From contig SAUG01000035.1 in the NCBI GenBank assembly GCA_011316305.1, forward strand, positions 434,001-498,000: a DNA stretch of 64,000 nt, in the 5' to 3' direction. This document shows, piece by piece, positions 45,133-57,088 of the stretch. The notes beneath the pieces were generated by a model that made no database searches, was not told the DNA's origin, and worked only from the letters and a program-made list of their open reading frames with translations. Origin of the DNA: Rusavskia elegans. Its lineage: Eukaryota > Ascomycota > Lecanoromycetes > Teloschistales > Teloschistaceae. Position 1 is the first letter of the stretch, and every line of letters begins with the position of its first letter. The position numbers and the translations under genes are program-made.

Positions 45133-45435
45133 TCAATTGAAGTACTTTATATGCTGCTCTTTGGCAAACGGCAGCAGGCTAAATGGCAAGCCCGAGCTGG
45201 GATCCCACCTCAATGGGCCCTCACGTCTTACCTTGATGCTACGGCAAGGATCAAGCATTCCAAATGCTGGATGCTTAACATTTCCAGCAATCAGGTACAG
45301 TAGGTGTAAACGATCAGCTTGGAAGGCCATGGGTTTGGTGCTTGAAAGAGTGTCATGGGTGATTAGGCTAAACACAACCTCGCTGACAGAAGCTTGCTGC
45401 TTGAATACAATGCTTTGAAACTTGCAGGGAAGCAT
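45133..45435 (-). CDS. Hypothetical 100-residue protein or exon
   Basis: Open frame of 100 residues lying 107 bp upstream of the preceding minus-strand gene. The central part 'MAFQADRLHLLYLIAGNVKH' and 'KVRREGPLRWDPSSGLPFSL' look like real protein, but there is no recognised domain and no clear splice partner. It may be a lone small gene, or a remnant of a larger one. Confidence 0.3.
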   Translation of the reverse strand: MLPCKFQSIVFKQQASVSEVVFSLITHDTLSSTKPMAFQADRLHLLYLIAGNVKHPAFGMLDPCRSIKVRREGPLRWDPSSGLPFSLLPFAKEQHIKYFN

Positions 45436-46018
45436 GAGATGCAGTCAAAGCGTTAGAGACTCATCTAGGCCCTCCACTTCGGCCATGCTATCAATAGCTG
45501 TTGGGCCTCCTTCACCAATCCGGCAGCTCACTTGTGGCCGGGTACTTCTGGAAGACACAGGTCTCATGAGTCATTAGCTTAAATCGCCGGGGTGGGATGT
45601 GGTGTGGGTGCACAATTGCGGTGGAAGCACCCCTGCAGTGCAATTGCCGTGATCAAGAGGGAAGATTCAAGAAAACGCCATCCCGGCAAGAACTGACTGT
45701 TATTCGATCCAGAAGCGCCCTACCAGGGATGTGCTTCCAACGAGTCATGAACGGTTTGCGTGAGCTGCAGTAGCTTCGACCTCCCTTGGAAGGAAGGCTT
45801 TGGGTACTGAATCCTCAGCATGCCCTGCGAATTTTGGGTCATGGTCAATCCTGTAGTTTTTGGGGGTTCAGTGGTACCGTTCCCAAGAGCAACATAAAAG
45901 GCGGTTGCCATTCTACTTTCTTCCTGATCCCCAGAAGTCATCATCCATTCCAACCAGAGGCAAAGATTACACTCTAGCAAACACCTTTCGAAAAATTCAT
46001 CGCAACATAGCATTTCCA
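45436..46018. other. Intergenic, no gene seen
   Basis: No supported gene; short frames on both strands. The right end serves as promoter for the small gene at 46019. Confidence 0.4.
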
Positions 46019-46454
46019 ATGCCTCCCGAACCGAAACCCTTCAAGCCACTACGCCGCATCTTCGGCATGAAACCTCCCGAAAATGAACAAAAACGGATAG
46101 TGGAATTGGCCGAGAGGAGAGAAATAAAGGTTTGTTCATTGCCATTAGCATTAGGAAGTCTATGGTCAATCCCAAAATACTGCTGACTGCTCATAGTTCT
46201 GGACAGATATGGCTGAGAAGACCAAAGAACGACTCCCATCTCCTTGGTGGCCAACGGATAAAACTGCAATGGTGGAGTGGTTCTTGAAGCAATTGGGGAT
46301 CAACTTAGACCAAAGGGAGGTGCTCGTTCATGCAGAGTACCTTAAGCTGTGTGCAGAATCTGTGGTTGAGTGGGAGGACACAATGAGGTGGAACGACGAG
46401 CAATCGTTCCGCGCGTTTGTGAAAGAGCAGATGGACAAGCTTGGGATAGAGTAG
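46019..46454 (+). CDS. Small charged orphan protein, two exons
   Basis: Exons 46019-46129 and 46197-46454, 67-nt intron (GTTTGT...GCTGAC...CATAG, phase 0); 122 residues. N-terminus 'PPEPKPFKPLRRIFGMKPPE' followed by a charged helix; exon 2 has 'PSPWWPTDKTAMVEWFLKQL' and a run of acidic/aromatic helices ending 'FVKEQMDKLGIE'. Soluble, no signal peptide. The textbook branch site and acceptor make the splice convincing. No family recognised. Confidence 0.6.
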
Positions 46455-48544
46455 ACAAGCTTTATTAGTGGTACTGCACTATCACTCTGATTTGGACATG
46501 TTAGGATCATCATCAGCGATATCGTTGGAAGGTAGCTGATAGGTACAATGAACAATTCTCGAATGATCCAATTCTCGAACGATCCAATTCTCGAACGATC
46601 CCTTAGACTTCTGTCAACCTGTGTGAGAAGATGTCTAGTGTTAAGTAGAACCATGAGTTGTAGATGTGCCGTCAGTGATTATATCGTTGTCAGAACGTTG
46701 GAAGCATGAAATTCCCGCGTCACCACTCCTTCGCTTCCCACCAATCAACGAGCCAAGCAGGCAGCCCGGTGTTCTTTTAGGCTTGCACTCCAGGCTAGGA
46801 ACCTATACCATCCTCGAGCGTACCAATCTTACACAAATAGCCTTTGAACGGTCCATTGGAGGATGCGAAGAACCCGCTTTCACGAGCGTGACTGTTCCCG
46901 CGCCCTTCGTCCCAGAATTCGACCGGTGGTCTTCAACCAAGAATACAGACTCATCAGGTACCGTTCAAAGGGGAGGGAGTCAATTTGGACATTGTGGGTA
47001 ATCTCCGGCTTTCTCGAATGAAGGAATCAACATAACGAGAGGGGAGACGAGGGAGTTGTCGCCTGTCCAGAAGGGTAAGTTGCAGTACCGTAATGAGAAT
47101 GCTTGCGGAGATGCGATCGGTGTCGTGTGTCTGAAAGTCGAAGTGCGACTCCAGATCATAGGTGTCGATCGACTCGCAGCTCTGGTTGCTCGAGCGAATA
47201 CCGCACATGTCCATGCCCCGCTTGTTCGACAACATCGAAAATCGATGTTGGAGCCTTCGGGATATCGATAGCGGTGAAGCTTTGCGCAGCAAGTGCCCTA
47301 TAAGATAGACCGGCTAGTGGAGATGAGATGCCGAGATATAGCCAAGGCGGTCGGGGCCAGAGGGTAAGGATTTCGTCACGGTTTGATAGGCAAAGGGTGA
47401 TCCAGCCCCAAAAATGTGTTGAGATCATAGAGGGTTACATACTTCTGGCTTCTCAAACTAGTAGACAGTAAGTATAGAGCCTTATAGTAAATACTGAATG
47501 GTAGGCACTTAACAGTTGTATACCGGCGATGGGTGCATCCACTGGGCATTAGAAATGTTGAATCTTTTGGCAATTGGAAGTCCGCAGGATGCAGACGGCT
47601 ACTGTACGTTATATAGTGGATGCTATTGAGCAAGAATAGCGTGAGAGATGCCAAAGGAGCAATTCAGAAAGTATCTACCTTGGTTACTGCGAAAGTGAAA
47701 TTCAACACACTTCACTACCGAGGTTATACCGTGTGCAATGTACGTGGTATTGAAAAATACATCCATTACGAAATAAACGAGGTATCTAGTCTATCGAGAC
47801 AGCATGACCTGTCCATGACTCGAGTTCTGTGCACCGGGTCACCGATGCAACCTCTCCGGCTAGGTACCCCTGACTTTGGAAAGAGTCTTTCCTGTGCACA
47901 AGGATTGTGGCTTACTCCCGGAACGTCATGCCTGGTAGAAGTCTTGCTCGTGCAGCAAGGCTGCCTGTTCCGGGATGCCTACCATGCATGCAACGCTCCG
48001 CACCACGCGGTCGATTGCCAAATCCATTTGAGCTCATGGATTGCGGCATTTACGTTCCCTGGCAACTCTACGCGCAAGAAAGAGGCCTCCAAGTCGCACG
48101 ATGCGCTTTCGCAATCTCAGGGTTATCCCTTCCACAACTACTGAGAGAGGGTCACCACCGAATCGGATCCTGCCAAAAAAGCCCTGCTTCGGCGATCCCA
48201 GCTGCGGAAATGATACGAGGGCGTTCGCTATTCGGATCGAGTACCCAGCAAGACCACCTGGCGTGGCCAATCGACGGCGAGCTCAAGCTTTCATCACCAT
48301 TTGAAGGCGTTGCCCGGCAAGCATGATACACCGGAATATTATGAAAAACCTACTTGCAATCACGGATGCGTCTGGCGTGAACGGTACCACTCCGTTCACC
48401 TTACTGCGCGTGATTTTATGGTATAAAGACAGCAGTGGGCTTTCTCTCCTCGATTCGGAATTTCAAGCAAGTCCTTAGAACTGCCTGCAAGCAAATTCGT
48501 CCAGACATCAATTTTTCAAAGCCGAACTCAAGTCTCCAACCAGC
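46455..48544. other. Gene-poor stretch, probably decayed mobile DNA
   Basis: About 2.1 kb. It holds a 16-bp triplicated repeat (46552-46599). The 174-codon plus-strand frame at 47620-48144 overlaps other frames of similar length and has no protein-like features. Parts near 47925-47990 and 49705-49770 look weakly alike, suggesting old repeats. Confidence 0.4.
46552..46599. repeat. Three tandem copies of a 16-bp unit
   Basis: Unit CCAATTCTCGAACGAT at 46568-46583 and 46584-46599, preceded by a copy with two differences at 46552-46567. Non-coding, 3' of the small gene ending at 46454. Confidence 0.85.
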
Positions 48545-49057
48545 ATGGCTGCCCAGTCCGGTTCCAACAATCCAGCCCAGTCTTCCTCTGTTGATCCACC
48601 TGAAGATCGTGTTGCAATGATCATAAACGGGATAGTGGCATTGAAAGCAAGAGTTGGGAATTTCTGGGATGAGGTTAGTGCACATGATCTGCTCCCTGAT
48701 ACCTTTTTCAGCGGTGGATTATATCCATCTTGATGCGGAGGAAAACCAATTACACCTGCATCATTCAACGCCGGCAATGGTCGCACTGACGTTCATTCAT
48801 AGGAATTGCCCCCCTTCTTAGAAAACCCAACAGAGAATCAAGAAAACCCCCCTTTGGTGGACGAGTTGGTGGACTGGCTGACCGTGATATGCTACCGAGA
48901 AGCAGATGGGGACGTACATCTTCAGCACATGCAAGCGATCTTGAAAATCTACCTTCTTGTTGCCGAGGAGGAACAGGAGAAATTGATGTCAGGCAATCCT
49001 TCGGAAACGGCAGAGGAAGATCTCCAGGAATTGGATAGCAAGAAGAAAGCCCCTTGA
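48545..49057 (+). CDS. Small acidic orphan protein, two exons
   Basis: Exons 48545-48673 and 48803-49057, 129-nt intron (GTTAGT...TCATAG, phase 0); 127 residues. Exon 1: disordered Ser/Asn/Gln start, then 'DRVAMIINGIVALKARVGNF'. Exon 2: 'PLVDELVDWLTVICYREADG' and a Glu-rich helical C-terminus. No signal peptide or recognised domain. The exon-1 end 'NFWDE' places a Trp near the splice, as in several neighbours. Confidence 0.55.
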
Positions 49058-50139
49058 GATCCGTCAAAGTTTGACGTCGTCGGAGTAGAGCTCTGAAGGC
49101 GAGGTTCGAACGGTTGGAAATGATCATGAATGAAGGTACGCTAGATTCAACTCCGGCGAGGAAAGAGATCATATGTCACACCTAGGTAGCCAGTTTCCAT
49201 AGGGCTAATAGTCTTGAGACTCAACCACAAAGCAATTCAATCCCAGTATATTGTCGTGTCAATCTTTGCTTCAGTACCGAGAGCCAATATAGCATTTCCT
49301 CATCCCAGAATCTGGTTCAAGAAGTTGTCAACTCTTTGATATACGAACATGCCACTATTTGGTGCTCTCAACTTCATTGTGGCACTTTGACCATACCCCG
49401 AGGCGCCCCTGTACTTGTCATGCAACGCTGATCCTGTTGTAAGAGTTGATGCGGCCAGTAAAGGCAGCTCCTAAAAGGTGCTGTGTGAAATGACTGGGGT
49501 CGTGGTACGCGGATCTAGGACTGCTTAAAATCCCCCCCAACGTGCTGAAAACGCCTGTTATGCCACATGAAAACGGCCGAAGACTGAGAGTTCTAATAAT
49601 ACCACCGCCCCTCCACAACACCCCGGCCTCTGTCTTCCTGGCGTTCCTGAACGTGGGCTTGAAATCGGCGAGTCGATGAGTAAAGTCTCGCGGCCTCGAT
49701 TCGCACGATCGCTTTACCTGGCTCCGGGATGTCCCTGGTACCTCTGCAGGAGGTTTTTGTGCAGGGCTCGACCATCGGTCATGTGTGCGGGATCAGATAC
49801 AGGTGACTACGCACACTGTACGGAGCACTGTATGTTATGCTGGAGTTTCGAGCTTTGAAAGCCTAGAGTCAGAGCAGACTAAACTTTGTAGTATACTCTC
49901 TACCCAAGAACGCCTACCACCACTGTTTCCCAGCGACGAAACTTTCCTTGGAGCATCCTGCTTCTCCAAGTGCTTGAGAATGCTCCATCTCAGCAGTGGT
50001 TTCCTTCTCCTCGTCCTTATCAGCGATTTGACTACGATCGCACCTAACACGACGCATATCCCACGTCATCAGCTTCCGACCCCTTTCCGCAGTAGCTATC
50101 GACTTCGGACATGGTATTGGCACCTGTCGGGCAATGGTA

Positions 50140-50290
50140 GCGAACCTCGCGGTGAGCAAAAAGATCCGGACACTAAGCCTATAGTCTCATGCACTGGCAG
50201 GGCATCCGATTTGCCTTGCAGTGGTGGCTTCGAATGCCCAATCCGCCAAGTGGAAGTGTTCAAATGATTCTGCTCGCCGCGAGCCAACGT
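50140..50290 (+). repeat. Dispersed repeat, copy 2
   Basis: Core CCGGACACTAAGCCTAT at 50166-50182, preceded by CTCGCGGTGAGCA as in copy 1 and followed by a 'GCACTGGCAGGGCATCCGAT'-type segment and CCGCCAAGTGGAAGTG, matching copies 1 and 3 with scattered substitutions. Confidence 0.7.
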
Positions 50291-51149
50291 CAGTTCGAAC
50301 CTTACGAAGGGAAGCCTGTCTACAACCGGCGAACGAACCATACCGTACTTCCATTTGGAGGAAGGTTCGGCAAACACCAAATCAAACAAAAGCAACACTG
50401 ATCTATGGCTATTCAGAGAGTCTTAGGTATCACCTATTATAGCGACACTGGCCATAAGCGACTTACACGTTCGGAGCTTCGCCGTCGCTGCCCATTAGGC
50501 GAAATCTTCATATGTACCTGGATCGTCAACAGATCTAGAGCCAAGTTATAACTCTAAAGAGTCCTAATCATGGTCGCATTCAGCCAAAGACTCTTGTCCT
50601 GCACATCCATCGTTTTGCTCAAGGTGTGGCCGTCCCAGCTATGACGCACAAAGCCTATCAACTGCCTCGAAGCCTTATCTTGCGATTCGCCACAACACAC
50701 ACAGATCCTGTTGCCAGTACGTTCAATTGGACCCAGAGCCTGCTCCGGCGGAGCTAGAATAAGGAGCTCGCAAACAGCCGACGGAGAAGGCCTCCAAGGC
50801 TTCTCACCTCCCTCCTCTCCGCCTATTTTCGTCGGTCTCCGGAACCCACCTATTCGTGCTCTGTGCTTCTGCATATAGCATGCGATTGCCTGTCACCTGG
50901 ATAGCGGGATGACTCGGCATGGTCAATAGCTATCATCGCGGACCTCAGAGACCTCGGAAGACCTACTCGGTTGGCATCATCCGCTTCGCCCAAGACTCCC
51001 TTTGGGACTGCTGTGCCTGCGGAAAAAGTCCACTCACGAATACACGAGTTCTATCTGGATGCTCCCTAGCAAGGAGGTCGTAGTCGAAGCAACGAGTCAC
51101 CAACAAATCTTCTTGCCGATATACCTTCGCCTGCTAAGGCCTCCGATTC

Positions 51150-51275
51150 AGGGGCTCGCGATAAGCAGAAGATCCGGACACTAAGCCTATCATTGCATGC
51201 ATTGGTAGAGCATCCATTTTGGCTGGCGGTCGAGGTATCGGATGCCTACTCCGCCAAGTCGAAGGGTTAGGCTAA
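51150..51275 (+). repeat. Dispersed repeat, copy 3
   Basis: Core CCGGACACTAAGCCTAT at 51174-51190, followed by 'GCATTGGTAGAGCATCCATT' and 'TTGGCTGGCGGTCGAGGTAT' and CCGCCAAGTCGAAGGGTT. Same orientation as copy 2; also matches the minus strand near 58020-58105. Confidence 0.7.
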
Positions 51276-51625
51276 GAGTAGCTAAACGCTCACTGCAAGA
51301 AGGGGTTTTGGGCAAAATGCGGTTCGGCGAAGACCATCTTTAGCAGCCGAAGGGATACCTCCTACGCCCAAGACATGCCCATTTACGCACAAGCTTGTCG
51401 AGAAGGCCTCACTGAGGTATGATATATGGATCTCTGTTCGGATTATTGGTGCTAAATGGAGATCTGGAGTGAATCTCACACAAAGGACCCGGAGTTGAAT
51501 CCAGACATGCTGCGAAACATGACTTAAAGGAGCGTCTATGATCAGAGAGAATGAAACGCCATCATAGCTGGCACCTTCCTGTCTTTCCACCCTATGCCTC
51601 CTACTACTCAGCCTGCCTCCTTAGT

Positions 51626-51978
51626 CTATTTCTCAGCCGGGGCCGACCCCTTTTTCTCGTTCTCCTTCAGCATCCTAGCCCGAACATTCTTGATCAGAAC
51701 TTCCATCTTCTTTTGACGTTCTTTCCCTGTAAACATTTGAGTCTGGAACGGCTCAACACCAGTCTCGTAATCTTCTGGATCCTTCTCGCGGTCCTCGTCG
51801 AATTGACGCTGTTGTTTGGAATATTTCTGGACTAAGTGTCAGCTATCTTTCCAACGGGAGACAAAAAAAAAACAACAACACGTACCAATTCCCATTCCTT
51901 TTCGGCTTCCGCGACACTATCTTCCAGTTGCTTCGGGGTCAAGGTGCTGTGATCGGTGCTGGGGCCGGCAGAAGTCAT
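51626..51978 (-). CDS. Small charged orphan protein, two exons
   Basis: Exons 51886-51978 and 51626-51826; 59-nt intron (GTACGT...TCCAG, phase 0; the nearer TTAG breaks the frame); 97 residues. Exon 1 'TLTPKQLEDSVAEAEKEWEL', exon 2 a highly charged helix 'KYSKQQRQFDEDREKDPEDY' ending basic 'RMLKENEKKGSAPAEK'. It looks like a short, soluble, mostly helical protein. 'LTPKQLEDSVAEAEKEWE' faintly resembles the YYI-core motif of nearby genes but lacks the aromatic start; I do not include it in that family. Confidence 0.55.
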
Positions 51979-52904
51979 GACGGGCGAGCATGCGATGTGG
52001 TTCTTGGAGCAAGTGTTGTGATGCTTGGATCAAAGGCGGAAGATGTCTGTCTGGGACAACTCCATGGTGGGAGGATCTGGATTTATAACATTGGAAATCA
52101 GGCTACAGCCAATATTCGGAAGCTGTTTGAGGCACTTATGCCATTTGTGTCGCTGCTCTCAATCGGGCAGCAGGTGTGACTTCGTTGGAGCAGCACTCGT
52201 TCCACGGGATTGCGGAGTCGACCGGTCGAGAAAGGAGTCGCGAGACATCCTGTGTATTACTCTTGCTTCACGGGTGGCATTGGATATGTTCCGATTGGTG
52301 ATCCAGGCATGTGCTGCGGTATGCCAACTTTAGATAACTGTAAACCTCTATCAGACCTCAAATACCCACTAAGATCAAGTCAACTGTGGGGCCCCCGTTT
52401 TGATGTGGTTTTGAAGGTTCACAAAAACCTATCGTTGGATTTGAGGGTGTTCTGCCTTGAAATTCCCAATTTTGCCGGACCGTCTTTGGTGGTAACCGAC
52501 CATCCGGAGATCACCACGGCCAATCGTGCAGAAACCTGCTAATGCCTGATGATGTATGACAGCCTAGCCCCAGGTAAATGGAATGGGAAAGCAAATACGA
52601 GGCGAACATGCATGGACAGTGATACTCCGTCTCCGCTGGGGAATATGACCGTTGCACCCGGCAGCGAGCATGCATTCCCCGGCCATAATGAAAGTAGTGC
52701 AACAGTCCGTGATAAAGCTGGTTCTTCTACCATATTGCGGTAGAGGCTGGCCTATGATGCATTCCTTCGACGCTCTCTATTGGAAGAACAAACAGTCTTG
52801 CATTCCAGCAAAGACTCAAATGCATCGTGTCCGAAGCGTAACAAAAACATCGACCTTCGTCTCACAACCCCTCGATCTCGACGCCTGGTTGATTTCGCCG
52901 TTCC
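51979..52904. other. Intergenic, no gene seen
   Basis: A 110-codon plus-strand frame at 52210-52542 has no recognisable features. Nothing else is supported. Confidence 0.4.
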
Positions 52905-53262
52905 TTAGCTCCCAATCACAAACCCTATCTCCTCGAGTCTCTTCAGCCGGTAATAATCCTCCATCATGACAACCCAATCCGACTTTTCCTCCGGAGTCAC
53001 GATATATCGACTCATGTGGTACCTAAGCTCCAGATCCGCTACCGTGGCATGACCTTTCTTGAACACAAGTTTCTTGAAGTTGCTGTCGAGTCTCCTTTTC
53101 CACTGATGATAGAAGTTAATTTGATGAAAGGGTCTACAGATACCCGAGTTGGAATGTAAATGAGAGTCGACTCACCCACTGGACGGTGCGTTTGGCATGG
53201 TATTTGATATGGGCCTTCTCGTCGCATGTTAATCTGGTTTCGCAATCGAGTCGAGAGGCCAT
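52905..53262 (-). CDS. Orphan protein, member 2 of the local 'YYI-core' family
   Basis: Exons 53176-53262 and 52905-53102; 73-nt intron (GTGAGT...ATCAG, phase 0); 94 residues. The spliced frame is not among the long open frames, but it fits on both sides of the intron. Exon 1 ends 'HIKYHAKRTVQW' with Trp at the splice, as in members 4, 6 and 7. Exon 2 carries 'RYIVTPEEKSDWVVMMEDYY', aligning with the core motif of neighbours, and ends in a hydrophobic 'LEEIGFVIGS'. It is the shortest member. No known family. Confidence 0.6.
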
Positions 53263-54464
53263 CTGGATGAAGTGCCGAGAGAGAAAGGGGGGTAGTGAGA
53301 CTTGTCGTGCGAGGATGATTGTCTTTAATGGTTGGTCTTGAGGCCATGCAAGATGATGGCGGAACTATTCGAAAGGAGAGAGCGCTGCTTAAGTAGCGTA
53401 TTGTGGGCCTGGTCATGGCGCTGTATAGACACAAGGCATGTAATAGGAGTGTATTAGATCTCTCGAACGCAGTAGCTGGCAACCAATTTCCTCAACAGGG
53501 TGTTTGGTGTGAGTAGCAGGATGGGGTAATGACATCATGCTCTCGTGAGAAACGAAGGATAGGGCCTCGAGAAGCATGGGGATCGTATAAGCACGAGACC
53601 TTCGAGAAGGCCCCTGAAGGGGGTCCTACACTGGAAGCCTGTTGTGTCTGATGAATCACTGGCCCTTGATCAGCGATGAGTGCTGCAAATTATTCATGGA
53701 ACAGGAGTCTGAAGCGGACGAGTTTGAAGGGGTAGCTCCTTCCGCAGTTACGGTCGCTGCGCCTGACCTGGGATCAAGAAGTGTAGCTTTCGCATCATCG
53801 TTCCATGTTGCAAAATCTAGTTCACTGCCATTGAGCTGTCGAAAATGGCGTAATGAGCCCGGTATGGTGTGTATGGCTGTCGTTGTGCCTCGTTTGCGGA
53901 ACCCGTTTCAACACAGACGCTCGAGGGGATAAGTGCTCGTCGGATCGTTCGATGTATCGAAGTGGGTTCGTAGAAACCTAATCCAAGATGTAATAGACAA
54001 GACCATCGCCTCTGCACAAAAGCCTGGAGTAGGAGTTTCGAGGGCCGATAGTTGATGGTATTCAGGACACGGCAACGAGATCTCATCGGTGCCAGGAAGC
54101 CAGGGTCCCGTTCAAGCACCAGGCAACTGTTCATCACGACCAGAGATACGATCGATAAGATTTGCAATCTCTTTTGTAGAGGAGGAGCATGTTTGTGGTC
54201 TTGCTAATCAAGACGACGATCAGGGGTGCGGCCCCGCAACAGCCCCAAACCCAACACATCTCGACCTCAGCATCTGAAATGGCAGGCAAGTGAACGCTAA
54301 GCGATGGAGAAAACATAGCACTGTTGATTTCTGTCCGCCCTAATTGAGATAGGCTCCTAATATTCTGTCACAAGCTTGCCTAGATGCTCGACCATATCCT
54401 ACTACAGCATATCAAGCAAGAATACTGCAGAGCAACACATCCAGGAATGCCAACACCGCGACCA
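53263..54464. other. Intergenic, no gene assigned
   Basis: A 96-codon plus-strand frame (53642-53932) and a 116-codon minus frame (53817-54167) overlap, neither convincing. Promoter of the 53-kb gene is at the left end. Confidence 0.4.
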
Positions 54465-55287
54465 CTACTCCCACTCAATGATGGGAGCGCCTGTTCCTCT
54501 TTTCGCTTCATCAGGTATATCATTCCTAGCTCCTTGGGTGTTCGTGTTTTTCTCCCCTCCCATATCGTCTGGTCTTGTCGTTCCAGTCTCCCAGATTCGC
54601 ATGTCCCACTCCCTTCCCACATGGTCGATCTTTCTCTTCTTTGCCTCAGGGATTCTAGACAAATCTTCTTCAACTTCCTCATATTTCCAGATTGCTTTCT
54701 CCAGGGCTGTCATGTCCCCCTGCCCTCCCAAACTACCAGTGTCTCTGCTTGTTGCCTCCTGGATGATAGAGTGTCCATACTTTTCTGCTTCATCAGCCCG
54801 TCTCTTTTGTTCCTCTTGGATCCTCTGGTCTTCCTTTCTCTTCAGCTGACGAGCTTTCCTCTTTCGTGACTCAAGGGCCTTGTTGTCCGCTATTTCCCGA
54901 CACTGTTTCTCGTAGACGGTTTTCATACAAAGGCAATTGTACAGGTCGCCCATCATGAGGCACTTGGGCGCATCTTTGATGGTGGCGTCGACGAATCTGA
55001 CGGCTTTCAAATCGCCGTGGATGGTAAGGACGGAGCCGTGGAGAGCATTAATGCAGGCGCGAAAGTCGGCGTCCAGTTTTTCAACCCGCTGTTACCATTG
55101 CAATTAGCCATCTTTGATTGAGAGAGTGAGGGAGATAGGGGCGGGAAAATAATCTAATCACCTTCAGGAATTCTAAATGGGCTTGGCGCCAACATTCATC
55201 ACTCTCAGCTCTTGTCAACCCAGCGGGAAGCGGATGGGGCTGTTCAGTAATTGCTGGGCGTCCGCTTGCGCGTTGGTACGAGCTCAT
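54465..55287 (-). CDS. Orphan protein with basic coiled coil, two exons
   Basis: Exons 55162-55287 and 54465-55088; 73-nt intron (GTGATT...AACAG, phase 0); 249 residues. Exon 1 'AGLTRAESDECWRQAHLEFL'. Exon 2 begins 'RVEKLDADFRACINALHGSV' then a domain with three Cys ('APKCLMMGDLYNCLCMKTVY'). A strongly charged coiled coil follows ('SRKRKARQLKRKEDQRIQEE'), perhaps a nuclear signal, and the C-terminal tail is disordered. No family recognised. Its gene structure matches the neighbours, but I do not see the YYI core. Confidence 0.65.
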
Positions 55288-55668
55288 GATGACCGCGGGA
55301 AGGGGAGCCTAGGCTTTGGGATAATTTGAGACGTGGAAAACAGGTTCTCTTGGCTCCCGAAAAAGTCTTGAGAAGAGAAGAAAAAGAGGGGGGAAGGTCT
55401 TTTTAAGGGGCAGGGCACGGGATTGGGCTGACGATCGGTTTCACAGGTTGAGGCACAATGGGACTTGTACCGGAATTCTCCCAGAGCATCCCACGGCTTT
55501 TGACTGCTGAGGTAAGACCCATGACAATGTCGGTATTATGACATTTCCCACGTCTGCCTCTGATTAAAATGTAGCCTATTTTGAACGATTGCTACCTATG
55601 ACATGAAGCTCCTGACTTGGAATACAGATCCAAAGCCAATTCGTGCTCTCTGCAACTTCTATTCCTCA
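55288..55668. other. Intergenic spacer
   Basis: About 380 bp between two minus-strand genes. On the minus strand it should hold the promoter of the gene starting at 55287; a CTTTTTAAGGGG A/T patch near 55400 may be a core element. Confidence 0.35.
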
Positions 55669-56588
55669 TCAGTCCATTTCGATGCCGCTGTCCCTTTTCA
55701 AAACACTCTCCTCGAGCATGTTGGGAGGCTGGCTTGGGATTATCTGGCTCAGCTCGAGCTCTACTCCACCTTCAATGGATCCCTCCTCGCCGCCATGTTC
55801 ACTGGTTGTCGGCAGCTGCAACTTGCTATTGTCCTGGTCTGGTTTGTTGCTGCTATCTCCGGTACGTCTCTCCAAGTCAATTGCGATCGTGGGTGTTGCT
55901 GGTCTGGCTTTGGTTGGCTCTTCGCTTGATCCGGCAGCTGCGGTGCGACCCTTTGCGCTTTTGCCATGCGGAGTCTCAGTTGATTCATGTTGAGTGGACT
56001 GAAGTGCACCTTGACCAGTTTCCAGAGGGCTTCCTAAAGCCTTGGTCTGGTTGTCCTTTTTGGCTCTGTTACCAGTACTGTCGGGAGCCTGAGTCGAGGC
56101 TTCGGGCTCATCCGCATATGGTCTACGGGCCCATTCTATTGTCCTGTTCCACAAGACCGTAGCTTTATCGGCAGTGAGGAAGTATCGAAAACTACAACCG
56201 CCCTCTCCATCTTTCAAAGGCGTTTCGTCGTCGAATCTGAATCCTTCAACAGTGATAGGGGTCGCAATGGGTGTGAAAGGTTCTTCCTGGGCCGCTAACT
56301 CCTGATAAATGGTGTCAGCCCGCCGGCCAGGAACGAAAACAGCGCATAACCTTCTCATAACATCTTCTTTAAGCAAGGGGAACGAAATCATGAAAGGGAT
56401 GGACGAACGAAAAGGGGCAATTGAGTCTTGGTAAGATTTATTCCAGCCATTGTGCACACCCTAGTTGATTGTTCTGCTGATAGAACTCTTCCTTGGTGCT
56501 GGCCCATCTTGAACTGGAACGTAAGGGATTCGGTCTCCAGGCGGCGGTCATCGTGGCTTCCGATGGGCGGACTCAAGGCTGGATCCAT
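55669..56588 (-). CDS. Orphan protein, member 3 of the local 'YYI-core' family
   Basis: Preferred model: exons 56460-56588 and 55669-56301, 158-nt intron whose acceptor has an ideal branch site (GCTGACACCATTTATCAG); donor GTGTGC is weaker. About 253 residues. Alternative: unspliced start at 56457 giving 262 residues with a hydrophobic-rich N-terminus. The domain part has 'VEGFRFDDETPLKDGEG' and the core 'FRYFLTADKATVLWNRTIEW'. The C-terminal ~150 residues are disordered, Thr/Glu/Ser/Pro-rich. No known family. Confidence 0.55.
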
Positions 56589-57088
56589 GATGAAGCAGAT
56601 TCAGCAAGAGAAATGCTCGAATTTTGTTTTTCTTTGATCAGTAAACTGGTTTAAGGTAAGGAAGAATAGAAGGATCACGGAGGCTCGCAAATTTATGAGT
56701 GCAGGAGAAGAAGAGGGGAGGGGCCTCCCAAGAGACTTAGGCTCGCCCACCGATACGGCCCCCTGTCACCAGGCTCTCCAAGCCATCCCAGATGCCAAAC
56801 TATGCTTAAAATGCCACATAATTATGAAAATCACACTACCGACCGAATCTCGTTCATTACGGTTCCATTCTTTCGATACCTGTAGTTCTGTGGTGGTCAC
56901 TGTCTTGATGAGAATGGTATGATCTGCTCTGCATACATTCTCTCTAAGTAGTAATCGCCAGACGTTCGAAGGACCATTAGTTCGTTCATCTTACTGCCTC
57001 AGCCTGGAGCTTTCACCATGGTACACCTAACAGCCGTCAAAGTCCCCTTCTTCTCATTGCATCCTCGCTCAGACTATCCTATGCCAAC
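56589..57088. other. Intergenic spacer
   Basis: About 500 bp, promoter side of member 3 and 3' side of member 4. No gene is seen. Confidence 0.4.

Larger units (their letters stand above)
49058..51625. other. Gene-poor stretch with dispersed-repeat copies
   Basis: About 2.6 kb with no convincing gene. It contains repeat copies 2 (50140-50290) and 3 (51150-51275) in the same orientation, roughly 1 kb apart, so the interval could be the body of a degenerate element. No open reading frame for a transposase, integrase or reverse transcriptase can be read. Confidence 0.45.

Noticed and set aside
46552..46599. CRISPR-like array
   Set aside because: Direct tandem 16-mers without spacers in a eukaryotic genome; a simple minisatellite.
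47620..48144. 174-codon plus-strand frame
   Set aside because: Overlaps equally long frames in other phases, has no domain, splice or codon signal, and sits in repeat-like DNA.
49080..49130. Possible tRNA (GGTTCGAAC B-box-like string)
   Set aside because: No matching A-box, acceptor stem or cloverleaf could be drawn around it.
51626..51978. Inclusion of the 51.6-kb gene in the YYI-core family
   Set aside because: Only a weak match over 'LTPKQLEDSVAEAEKEW' and it lacks the aromatic start and exon layout; kept as a separate orphan.
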